From the NCBI GenBank assembly GCA_903813345.2, contig CAIIXF020000011.1, positions 21,065,754 to 21,125,753 of the forward strand: DNA of 60,000 bases. Reading direction: 5' to 3'. Source of the stretch: Owenia fusiformis (taxonomy: Eukaryota; Annelida; Polychaeta; Sabellida; Oweniidae). Made by a program: the position numbers and the translations under genes. Position 1 is the first letter of the stretch; the number at the start of each line of letters is the position of its first letter. Positions 23,239-33,454 of this stretch are shown here, one piece after another. Below the pieces are notes generated by a model. The model was not told the DNA's origin and did not search any database. It saw only the letters and a program-made list of their open reading frames with translations.

Positions 23239-23450
23239 CTTGACTGTAACTTGTGATTGTGTAACTTGACTGTAACTTGTGATTGTGTAACTTGACTGTA
23301 ACTTGATTGTAGAACTTGACTGTAACTTGTGATTGTGTAACTTGACTGTAACTTGATTGTATAACTTGACTGTAACTTGTGATTGTGTAACTTGTCTGTA
23401 ACTAGATTGTATAACTTGACTGTAACTTGATTGTATAACTTGACTGTAAC
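23239..23450. repeat. TGTAACTTGACTG minisatellite, right block
   Basis: Continuation of the array at 20918-21690, same unit and same orientation, about eight units, decaying into TTCAGGACTTCAG. Because both flanks are periodic, the target duplication of the inserted LINE cannot be told from the array itself. Confidence 0.9.
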
Positions 23451-23659
23451 TTCAGGACTTCAGTTGGTGTAACCTGTAACTTGGATAACTAGATAAATAG
23501 CGAGGCAGAACCATTTAGGCTCTCTTCTTGCTCGCTCTCACTTCCGCATCATTTCTTTATCATTTAGGCAGAAATTTCTAAATTGTACCATTTTTTTCGG
23601 CATAGTTGTAATAGAATAAAGACTAGTACTTAGACTTAACTTTTATTCTTTCATGTAAG

Positions 23660-23922
23660 AACACCTCAATATGTACATACATTATTAATGAAAATAGATT
23701 TTTGTTGAATCAAGATATAGGATAAATGTATTTCATGAATGGAAGTTAGAAATTACATCAATAAACCCTAAGACAGAGTATGCCAAAATACTATATTGAT
23801 CAGTATTGAAATTATATATTTTTACAATGTTATGCTGGTGACGTCAATATGCAATGAAATGAGAAATGAAATGATTGCGAGCCTCTGCCTCCATCAGGTT
23901 TCTAGAGTCTAGAAGAAAAAAT
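23660..23922 (+). promoter_or_regulatory. Duplicated upstream region of PAN-AbfB gene 2
   Basis: Homologous to 4455-4695 over about 200 bp, with the same order of blocks (ATGAAAATAGATTTTTGTTGA, TTACATCAATAAACC, ATATTGATCAGTATTGAA, TTATGCTGGTGA). It marks the left edge of the duplicated unit. The transcription start is unknown. Confidence 0.5.
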
Positions 23923-26736
23923 ATGGAGTCAACAGCTATAAAACGATTGACAATCCTTCTATTTATAAACCAATTTCTCAAATTAACCACAAGTCAGCAG
24001 ATGTTTAAAAAACAGGTGAATTTCAAGGGAACTAACGTCACTCAGGAAATCGAATCTACTTCACCCAACAAATGCGCCATTACATGCATACAACTTCCAG
24101 GGTGTGTTGCATTTGATTTTGGAGCTTCTGATGTAAGATGTCACTTACTGGGTAACCAGGTGTTAGAAGCAGCGATTGATGGCTATAATGTATTTCTGCC
24201 AATGAATGAGGATGGGAAAGGAGGAGGTAGGATATCTTATGACTATTATGTTACTTTAAATATGTAGGGTGCTTAGTATATTCTTAGATTGTTTCCAGAT
24301 AGGTTATATAAAAAATGTAACCAGAACAACGGCAACGCCAAAGCGTAGCGAATCCCATCGAACAGAAATGGCTGGCATTTTTACATTTGAAATATATAGC
24401 AAATATCATAAAATAACACCCATAAGAAAGGCCACCATTTTCAAAATGGTTGATCACTAGCCATTAAGTTGTCATCAGAAGAAGTAATATGCTTTTAAGT
24501 AGCCACATATAAAATTCTTAAAAAATCGCCAATGCTGGCCATTTTTTAGAATGGCCGCTTACAACCCAAAATTTCATAAGACAGTATGCAATCCTTATGA
24601 GTATTCACATATCAAATATGAACAAAATCGCTCTATTACTTTTTGAGTTATAATAAAAAATGTGAAATAACACATATAAAAATGGTGGCCATTTTTCAAG
24701 ATGGCCGACTACTCCCCAAAGTTTTATTAGACAATGTGGCATGCTTAAAGTATTCACATATCAAATATGAACAAAATCGCTTCACTACTTTACAAGTTAT
24801 AGTAAAAAACGTAAAAATAGTGGCCATTTTTCAAAATGGCCGCCTTATACCCAAAGTGTCATTAGACAGTGTGCCATGCTTATAGTATTCACATATAAAA
24901 TATGAACAAAATCACTCTAATACTTTTTGAGTTATAGTAAAAAATGTAAAATAACACACGTAAAAATAGCAGCCATTTTGAAAAATGGCCGCCTACTACC
25001 CAAAATGTCATTAGACATTGTGCCATGCTTAAAGTATTCACATACCAAATATGAACAAAATCGCTCTACTACTTTTTGACTTACAGTAAAAAATGTTAAA
25101 TAACACACGTAAAAATGGTGGCCATTTTTCAAAATGGCCGCCTACTACCCAAATTGTCATTAGACATTGTGCCATGCTTAAAGTATTCACATACCAAATA
25201 TGAACAAAATCGCTCCACTACTTTTTGACTTACAGTGAAAAATGTTAAATAACACACGTAAAAATGGCGGCCATTTTGAAAAATGGCCGCCTACTACCCA
25301 AAATGTCATTAGACATTGTGCCATGCTTAAAGTATTCACATACCAAATATGAACAAAATCGCTCCACTACTTTTCAAGTTACAGCAAAAATCGTAAAATG
25401 ACGTGCAAAGGCAGCCATTTTTCAAGATGGCTGCCATGTATTTCTTCTATATTTACATTTCTAGCTTAATCAATGTTTTATATAACTTTTTTACATTTAA
25501 AACATATTGCTATTACAGTTTTATATGCAGTACCTAAATTACTGTTAAATCGGCACTAAAATGGCCGCCATTTTTTTTTGAGCGGCCATTTTGAAAATCG
25601 GTTTTCGAGCAGAACTTCTACCCCCATTGGGTATATGTATACAAAATATGAACAAAATCGGGCCAGCGGTATTTGAGTTATTGCCCGGACGGACGGACAG
25701 ACGGACGGACGGACGGACGGACGTACGTACGGACGGACGGACGGACGTACGTACGGACGGACGGACGGACGTACGTACGGACGGACGGACGTACGTACGT
25801 ACGGACGGATGGACGGACGGAGGCGTTCCCTATATCCCTCCGAACTTCGTTCGATGGGATAATTATTGGTTGAGGCATAACCAATATCATTGTAATATTG
25901 ATGTTTTGAATATAATCTGGACAACTGCATTCGGGCCACTAAAGTACTTTTCTACTCTAGAACCCAGAGGATTTTTTTACCATATTTGGAAGTTGGAACA
26001 GTTACAGAACTAATTTCTGCATTCCCAGCAAAAATATTTCTGAAATCAATGACTTGTATTAACAGATTAAACACTTTTGGTAGTGACATAAAATTCCCCG
26101 TCATATACAAAAGAATATACCAAGGGATCCCCAGGCCTCCTGGAGAGGACCCTTGTCTGCTAATGTGAACAACTGTACTATTCATTAAAACATGTTAACT
26201 CCAAAACTGACTAAAACCTGCAAAAGGGATTATCACTTAATTCTATCACATCAGTAATTTGTTATTTTATTCTTTCAGATGTTGTCCCACTCTATTATTT
26301 TACATCCCAGAACTATGGAAGTTATGGAATCTGTGCTGTTGTTGGGAACTCATATCGCTCAGAAAATGTCGCAAACTGCAAAGAGTACTTCAAGATACTC
26401 TCTCCAGGACTGTCGGGTGTCGATGGAACGATTTCTATTCAATCGGTAAAGTATCCAAATCGGTACTGGCTCGCAAGTGGAATGGACGCAATACTCTATT
26501 GGGAAGATATTACCGCTACAAATGACCAAACAGCGTTCAATAACAATGCGACGTTCATTCTCCATATTGACCAATGGTACACTGGATGTTACACATTTGA
26601 GTCAGCAGAATTCCCTGGGTACTATGTACGTCATCAGGGAAGCATTCACAAACTTCATCAAATGGTAGCATCAAGTCTTTTCTACGGAGATGCCAGTTTC
26701 CGGCCAGATTCAGATGGACAGTTTTCAGTTGAATAA
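23923..26736 (+). CDS. Secreted PAN/Apple plus AbfB-domain protein, copy 2
   Basis: Exons 23923-24226 and 26279-26736 (phase 1; GT donor, TTTCAG acceptor) give 253 residues, the same length and splice phase as copy 1 at 4696. There is a signal peptide (MESTAIKRLTILLFIN...TTSQQ), a PAN module (NKCAITC...RCHLLGNQ) and an AbfB trefoil (SIQSVKYPNRYWLASGMD, YTFESAEFPGYYVRHQG, LFYGDASFRP). Differences from copy 1 are scattered substitutions, some clustered around residues 30-60 and 115-125 (SYRSENVANCKEY here, SYRSEIIFNCKEY there). Reading frames are intact in both, suggesting both are functional. The intron is 2052 bp against 487 bp in copy 1 because of a Helentron-like insertion, and contains a micro-inversion. 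Function is inferred only from domains. Confidence 0.85.
24264..24302. other. Micro-inversion between the two PAN-AbfB introns
   Basis: GTAGGGTGCTTAGTATATTC and the next 18 bases here are the reverse complement of 5041-5078 in copy 1, with few mismatches, while the DNA on both sides of the block is collinear between the copies. So a segment of just under 40 bp was inverted in one copy after duplication. Confidence 0.75.
24318..25868 (+). mobile_element. Helentron-like 'pearl' repeat, complete, in intron of PAN-AbfB gene 2
   Basis: It starts ACCAGAACAACGGCAACGCC, then GTAGCGAATCCCATCGAAC. It carries about seven core repeats of ~145 bp (CAAATATGAACAAAATCGCT, GGCCATTTTTCAAAATGGCC), a GGAC/GTAC tetranucleotide run at ~25685-25822, and ends CGAACTTCGTTCGATGGGAT. 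CCCATCGAAC near the start and GTTCGATGGG at the end are exact inverted copies, as in Helentron-associated elements. Copy 1's intron gives the empty site: TTATACAAAAATCT then GGTATTACCAGTTGAGGC. The RTDGRTDG-type frames over the microsatellite are artefacts. Confidence 0.85.
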
Positions 26737-26744
26737 TTGAGTAC

Positions 26745-27624
26745 TTAGATCTCCAAAGAATAACCTTTTATTAGAAATACAGTACCTTTAACAAGTAAAG
26801 ACAAGGTGGAAAGTACCTATTAAAGGATTCATCATCATAAACAAAAATGTTTGTATACTTAAACTGATGATGGCCTTTGTAAGATAATTAAATACTTGAC
26901 TAGTCAACAACAATAAGATGATGTCACAATGTCACATTGTCACAGTATGTTACATCTTTGAGAGTGTCATCTGTCTCTGTTTACCCCAATTTATTATGAC
27001 GACATGAAGTAAAATGGCATGTGATTTTTTTGAAAACAGGGTCAAAGTTGGCCAATCAGATTTTCTTTATATTTGCTATTAGCTAAAACTGTTTTTAATT
27101 TAAAAAAGTTCCTTTTGAAAGACTTTCAAAAAAATATTTCATTTTGTCAGTATTTTGATTGTCAATGTTTTCAAACAATGCATTGCATGTTATATAACAG
27201 AACTTTGGATTGATTGAAATCTGAATTCGATAACTGGATTGATCTCACCACGATCTTGCGGGACCTCCCCATGTGTATTCATATGAGATCAATTATTCCA
27301 TGAATAAAGAAAGAAAATAACACATGTTGTTCAATAATTTGAGAACAAACATATCCATAATCATTAAACATATTCGTTTCTATATATATATATGTGATAT
27401 TTTGATTTTGTAAATATGGAAGCACTTGAACATGTAGAAAATTGCACACACAAAAATGAAAAGAATGAGAAAATTTAATTTGTGTTACACAAAGAACATA
27501 TATGAATAATCTGCTTCACAAAAGCAAAAAGTAAATTTCAAATTCATGCATTGTAACAATAATCAAACATATTGCCAACTTGAATACATATGTATTATTA
27601 GAATTGTAGTAATTAAACACATAC
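26745..27624. other. Intergenic; no RMI1 terminal exon found here
   Basis: This interval lies between the stop of PAN-AbfB gene 2 and the last recognised RMI1 exon on the other strand. I looked for the expected remainder of the RMI1 C-terminal OB fold on the minus strand and did not find it. Bases 27228-27405 are a third copy (3' part) of the dispersed repeat at 12931. Confidence 0.45.
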
Positions 27625-30600
27625 CTTGACTCTGACTGTTGTGTTCAGGGTCTGTGCTTGGTGACTGAGAGTCTGGTGAATATAGGACAGATATACATAA
27701 GGTGCTGCATCCAAATCTGCAAAATATCCATTTCTTTTGAATCGATATCCATAAATGTGTAATTTGGTTGAAAACAAAATGAGGAGTAGAAAATCATCAC
27801 CATTGAAAGTTAAATGGGAAATATCATGATTTTTAAATTTAAATTGAGGATTTTTCCTCATTTTAGTAAATATGTGTTTTTAAAGCTACCCTCCAAAACT
27901 TTAGGTGGTAAAATTGTTGCTTTGAACTGAGATTTAACAGTTTACCTTGTAATTTTCTTGCTTTTTTAGCAGCTGGTTCTCTTGGTTGTGAAGTAGCGCC
28001 ACCTATGTCCAAATACTTGTCTCTCAAATTACTGATCAGTCCTCTTTCCATAATTGTAGAATAATTAATATATTGTTTATTAGAAGTCTGAAGAGTTGTG
28101 GCTGTCTCCAATTCAGATTTTATTCTTACAGGGTTTTCTATTTTGATATTAGGGGCAGTTATCTTATCATGCTCCGAGGCTTCAGTTTTGATTCCAAGGG
28201 CACTGTGAGAATGAGCACCACTTCCAATATTAAATGTATCTCTTGATTTAATCTGAGGAGCTTGAAATATTTCACGCCTCTGTAAAGTTGACGAATGACT
28301 AGTTTTCATTTTCGAAGGGAGAGTTTGTTTTAAAGCAGCACTTCCAGTCACATTTGATTTTACACGGTCCAATAAAGATGGCAGCTCTTTAACTTCCTGT
28401 TTAGGTATCATGGAGTCATTTTTGATATTTGATTTCATCTTAACACTTTCCTGGTTTTGATAAACATTTATATTCACTACAAGTGGATTGGATGTGATCT
28501 GATTAGTTGGTTTCCGACTAGATTGTTGGACAGATGATTTAGTAACCGCAGGTTGAGCTTTCGCGAGACTGTGATTAGCAGTGTTGTTAACAGGGAGGGT
28601 GTCAGGTTGTTGTAAAAGCAGCTCATCATCAATGTCATCATCCCACTGAAATAAGTTTAAAAAATAACCATTTTAGGCATATATTCATTGATTGTTTACA
28701 TATCTAGTATTGCCTGAGACAATGGGTTAGAAAGGGCAAGGATATATCTATTACAGTATTTTTTTGTTCTTATCAAATTATTGAGAAACCTACTCAAAAT
28801 GAATGGCCAAGATCACAATAATTGCTAGTTAATTTGAATGTTTACATAATTTAATGAATTATGTGAATAATCAGCACATAATTATGTACAAAGAATCACA
28901 TAAAGTGAGGGGCAGCGATATGTAAAAAATATATAATGAGAGAATTAAGATCAACAGTCTGTCACAATTTTGATTTGTTTTAAACAATCCTTGTCAGTCG
29001 GTTTTCAACAATTGGCAACTAACCTGATCATCCATGAACTGATCAGCATCTAGATTGTCCAAGAACTCATCATCCGGAATCTCCATTTCATCAATGTCTC
29101 TGGTATTAACACTGTTTCTTATTTGTTTTTGTATATTCCCTGGCTGTACTTGTGTATTCCTTTGTTGTATTTGTGTATTTCTTTGTTGTACTTGTTTATT
29201 CCCTGGTTGTACTTGTGTATTTCTTTGTTGCACTTGTGTATTCCTTTGTTGTACTTGTGTATTTCTTTGTTCTACTTGTGTATTTCCTGGTTGCACTTGT
29301 GTATTCCTTTGTTGTACTTGTGTATTTCTTTGTTGTACTTGTGTATTCCCTGGTTGCACTTGTGTATTCCCTGGTTGCACTTGTGTATTCCTTTGTTGTA
29401 CTTTTGTATTTCTTTGTTGTACTTGTGTATTCCTTTGTTGAACTTGTGTATTCCCTGGTTGCACTTGTGTATTCCTTGGTTGCACTTGTGTATTCCTTTG
29501 TTGTACTTGTGTATTCCTTGATTGTACTTGTGTATTCATAGGCTGTGCATTATTGTTGGGTGGTTGAGATTGCATTGATATTTGTTCAGTGTCCCTTGTA
29601 TTATTATTTTGTTGGTGCTGAACTCTGTTGTTATTCATGTTAAACTGGGTACTGTGAGCCAAATCTACATTTCTACAAAGAGCCAAAAGTAAATGTTAAA
29701 TCAATTGGAGGATGGATAGGTGAACATAGTTTCAATAGCAATTACAATACTTCTTAATAACCCATCTTCAGAAGATACAGCAGTGATTTCCTCAGCATTA
29801 AAGCAAGTGGGCGCTGCACCCACTTGAGATTGTAAAATTGGCTTGCACCCACCTGAGAATCCATTTGCACCCACTTGAAATTGAGAAAACTCAAACTAGG
29901 CATTTTGGATCAAATTTTGGTCTAAATTGTAAAATGAAGAATTGTGCACTGACTTCTCTGGGGAGATTCTTTCATCCACTCCGATACAGAGACTAGCTTT
30001 AACTGTATAGAGCTCACTGTGTGGCCTTTTTGGAACATACTAATAATATGCCCAAGGAATGATATTTTACAACAAAAAAAACTGTTGAACTGAAACCCAT
30101 CTTTCAACATATACTACTTAAAACGTTTAGGCCTATTCCATTTAAACTGTGGGGAAGAGGCAGCCATGAAAGTTTTTACCACCTCCTCTATATAATACAC
30201 ATAACACTTACAAACTGTTTAAGGGATTTCAATTAAGATTTTCTCTCAGGAACTAGACCCATGTTTATTGTTTAGGGTGCTTTTGATGACCCTCCCCTAC
30301 ATGCCCTACATTTAAGTTTTTATCTTTGATTAATTAACCCCAATTTTAGGTTGGACTTTGCAAACCTCAACCTCTAATGTTCTGGACCAGCCCCTTCTCC
30401 ACATTTTCAAATGGAACAGCCCTGGTTTAGAGTAGTGTTGTCGCGATGTGCCATAATCGTACATCGATGCATCGGCAATTTTCAGTAGTAAACATCGATG
30501 CATATCGCGATGTACATCGAGAAAAAGTTCGAGAAAAGTGCACTGAAATACCGAACGCTTATGCACTAAAATATCGAACAGAACAAATTACATCCGGGAA

Positions 30601-33203
30601 CATAGTAACGGTGAAATGAAAGTAAAGTAATTTTTTTAGATTAATGGTTCATTTCGACTAGCTAAAACAGTTTTAAAGCGAAAGAATATCAGAAAACATT
30701 TGAAAATGAAATAAGACATGAAAAAAGGTAAGCAATTTGCGTCAAAATAAGATAAGAAAGGGCGATTTTTAGTTTTTTAAAAACATCGATGTTTTGTTTC
30801 AGACATCGATGCATCGCCAGAACCAGCTTTGGCGATGTATATCGCGATGTATCGATTAATCGCGACAACACTAGTTTAGAGTACTGATATTTTACATCTT
30901 TCTGGCGAGTACTTTCTCCTGAGTATTCTCCTCAATCTGGGCATCTGATTCTCCCCCTAATACTCGTAGATTGTTGGCAGTTAGCATCATTACACCTTTC
31001 CTACACAAAACAGGTCCTTTTACCACCATCTATAATCAACGAACAACACCAGAAATTAGGATGAGAGTCGGTAACACTTTAAATACCTTATGGGGTTGAT
31101 TAATAAAAATAAAAAAAAACTATGTAGGTTTTGATAGGAAAATAAAAACATTTTAGCCAATTTGTTTCAGGAGAAAAATTTGGTTAATGAATAAAATATT
31201 ACAAAGCTGAAAATTTGTGAAGATGTCTATCCTACATGTACCTTACATCCTGGTGTTAAGTTTGTGTTGAGGTCTCTAATTGGCTTATATTCCATACCCT
31301 GGACTTCCTGTTCTCCATCTGTTAACTGAAGCATCAACATCCTTGATGGTTTCGCCTCCCACTGAAATACATAAGCACAATTGCTAAAAGGGGAAACATC
31401 AAAATGTGATTACATTTAATGACATTTCATGTCACATAACTTTTAAATAACTATCACACATCAACTTAGTTTTTTAACACCATAATAATAAACATATTCA
31501 TTCCTGTCAAAATATTATGTCATAATGCTTGTATTGATATTTTATTATTTGAAGTATTGATTCACCCAGCAATCAAAATTTTGCAAATGATTTTCATTTT
31601 AGACCAATCAAAAGTAATGCTATCTTAACGCCAATGCATGATGGAAGGTTTTTCTTCTCTCCTGCCACAAATCCTCTACTGGTGGCTGAGAACATAGTAT
31701 TGGTTATTATTTGATGGTATTCCAACAGTGGTTAACTTAAACGAACAACTTTGCACAAAATTTGAACAAGAGAGATCCATTGACATGAATTATTACTCAA
31801 AATAGACTGGTGGTCTAAGGACTTTACCATATCCATTGTTTATGTTCATTGAGGTCATGGGAATTCTTACCGGAGGCTGAGTAGGCTGGGTGGCTGAGAC
31901 CAAAGTGTTGGCATTTTCTGTTCCTTTTAACTTCTGCAGTTGGGTATACACAGGGACACTCACATCGAGCACAGAGTTCATCTGCAAAAAAAACGCTGAG
32001 AGCTCCAACCTACTTGAATTTTTATAAAAAATTGCCCTTGAACTTGAAAAATTGGCATATTTTGACCAATTTTGAAAATGAGAAATTTGTCTCCTCTTGA
32101 GCATTCAGTAAAAATCCTGGAGAAAACAGCTTTATTTTTGGGATGGTTTGAACAATATGGTCATAATCCAGATAAAACATAGCCACAAATATCTAAAACA
32201 TAGCAGTACAAGTTATTTATACAGCTCAAGTCATTTAAAACGCCTTTTTATAAGATGCCATACATTTTATATTGAAAAATTCTTATCTGGAATGGTCAAT
32301 TACTCATTGTTTGGTTCCACTAAATTATAACCCACTCACAATGATAAATTTGTAACAAGCAATCTAGTGTACAGTATAGGGAAAATGATGGGTCCTATTA
32401 AATGAATATACCCATTCACTGGGCCTGTGCACTGGACTCACTGTGTAATATACTTCTTTACCTGAAGGGAGAATGTTCCTTCCAGCATTAGTTTGTCTGC
32501 CTGAGCTAGACAGGGAGGTAAACAGTTTGCTCCTATCTCTGCTAAATCACTGACCAGCCATTGTTCAAAAACCATATCCTGGACAGCTTGTTCAGATAAA
32601 TTGCCCTGGAATAATGATCAGTTTACGAGATGTAAATAAATAAATGACCCACGGTCCTGTGCTCACACAGTGTAGAACCTTCAGAGGAATGTATATCCTG
32701 ATTTTCAAACAAAATTATTCATTTTGATTTGTAGTCTCGAACTTAGAGAAACTTAGATAGCACAGTTTGTGACCTAGTTTGAGGACCTTTGACCTTGAAC
32801 ATTTTACATTTTAAGAGCTCAGTAGGTCTTTTGTGATTAAGGTGACCAAAATATACATAGGTTAGCAGAAAAAAATCATTATCTGACAAACTGTAGATCC
32901 AAATAATAAATTTGAAAAATCAACTTTTTTTACCTTTCAAAGGTCACTGAAGGTCAAATCTCAAAACTTAGGTCAGATTTGAACTCCTGTCAACTTTTAG
33001 ACGATTTCCCCTCAAAAATTTGGTCAAATTGAAGCAAGTTGAAAAATAACAATTAATTTGAATATATGATCCACAAATAATGTTCTTACTCCATTTTCTT
33101 CATGGATCCAGTTTATACAGGCCTCTAGCCAGTCTTCTGGAACTGTCACGCCACAATGATTCTTCAACCAGGAGCTTACACGTTTAGCCAACAAAGACAT
33201 CAT
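27625..33203 (-). CDS. RMI1: RecQ-mediated genome instability protein 1, terminal exon(s) not found
   Basis: Eight coding exons on the minus strand: 33204-33090 (ATG at 33203), 32605-32462, 31981-31871, 31361-31242, 31029-30896, 29672-29024, 28645-27946, 27716-27625. All junctions are GT-AG with matching phases, giving 688 residues. RMI1 is the OB-fold scaffold of the BLM-topoisomerase III dissolvasome, which resolves double Holliday junctions in the nucleus. Matches to vertebrate RMI1: [13 protein letters not shown] and [10 protein letters not shown] (N-terminal helical domain), [27 protein letters not shown] and [10 protein letters not shown] (OB1), then a long disordered region with a 20-unit heptapeptide array, then APYVYLSYI (start of OB2). 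The last exon has an open splice donor at 27624, so the rest of OB2 must lie further downstream or has been lost. The ATG follows a splice acceptor by one base, so a noncoding 5' exon exists upstream, with both LINEs in that first intron. Confidence 0.88.
29120..29540 (-). repeat. 21-bp coding minisatellite in RMI1 (heptapeptide NTQVQxx)
   Basis: Inside the sixth RMI1 coding exon, about twenty consecutive 21-bp units encode [14 protein letters not shown] or close variants (also [28 protein letters not shown]). The frame is kept throughout. The block occupies about residues 250-395 of the model, between OB1 and an acidic segment ([20 protein letters not shown]). The + strand frames over the same bases ([11 protein letters not shown]-like) are shadows. 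Confidence 0.9.
29781..29970. mobile_element. MITE copy, family of 38659, in RMI1 intron
   Basis: It begins CAGTGATTTCCTCAGCATTA, then AAGCAAGTGGGCGCTGCACCC, the inverted form of the right end of the element at 38659-38864, and fades out near CTGGGGAGATT. It has diverged more than the 38659 copy and I see no clear target duplication. A third, internal fragment (ATTGGCATATTTTGACCAAT) is at 31985-32130, right beside an RMI1 splice acceptor. Confidence 0.65.
30433..30873. mobile_element. hAT-type MITE with perfect 8-bp target duplication
   Basis: It starts TAGTGTTGTCGCGATG and ends ATCGCGACAACACTA. GTTTAGAG is repeated exactly on both sides (30425-30432, 30874-30881). Inside the ends are several inverted ATCGATGCAT/ATCGCGATGTA blocks. 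At 441 bp it has no transposase. The 8-bp duplication and end sequence support hAT. It lies in an RMI1 intron, its target duplication starting only about 14 bases from the splice donor at 30895. Confidence 0.9.
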
Positions 33204-33454
33204 TCTAAAAGAATAATGTAAGTCCTGAAGATCCCAGATGCATTATACTTATGTGTCTTTGTTTCCCACCTGGCATATGAAAGCCCTAGATTTAATTCCA
33301 TGGGCAAAGGTCGTTAGAAATATTAATTTTAAATAAAGATGGCATGGTAAGCGATCTGATTTCATTAATAGTTTTTGTTTTTCTCTAAAGCAGTAGCAAA
33401 TGAGGATACATGTAAATGTCGGAAATACATGGGAGGTAAATATAGATCCAAAAG

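Noticed and set aside
20918-23450. CRISPR-like array
   Set aside because: The repeats are directly tandem without unique spacers, the DNA is eukaryotic, and the interruption is an L1-like LINE. The 41-bp array at 40237 is rejected for the same reason.
23875-23922. Upstream in-frame ATG as start of PAN-AbfB copy 2 (also 4654 in copy 1)
   Set aside because: Starting there puts a charged segment (LESRRKN) before the signal peptide; the next ATG has a good context and directly precedes the hydrophobic stretch in both copies.
25556-26013. Long frames rich in RTDGRTDV or VRPSVRPY on both strands
   Set aside because: They are translations of the GGAC/GTAC microsatellite of a Helentron-like repeat; all frames stay open because the tetranucleotide contains no stop. 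The same applies at 12802-13129 and 41410-41753.
29055-29541. Three overlapping + strand cysteine- or valine-rich frames (~130 codons)
   Set aside because: They are antisense shadows of the RMI1 21-bp minisatellite, whose minus-strand frame fits splice phase and the RMI1 protein.
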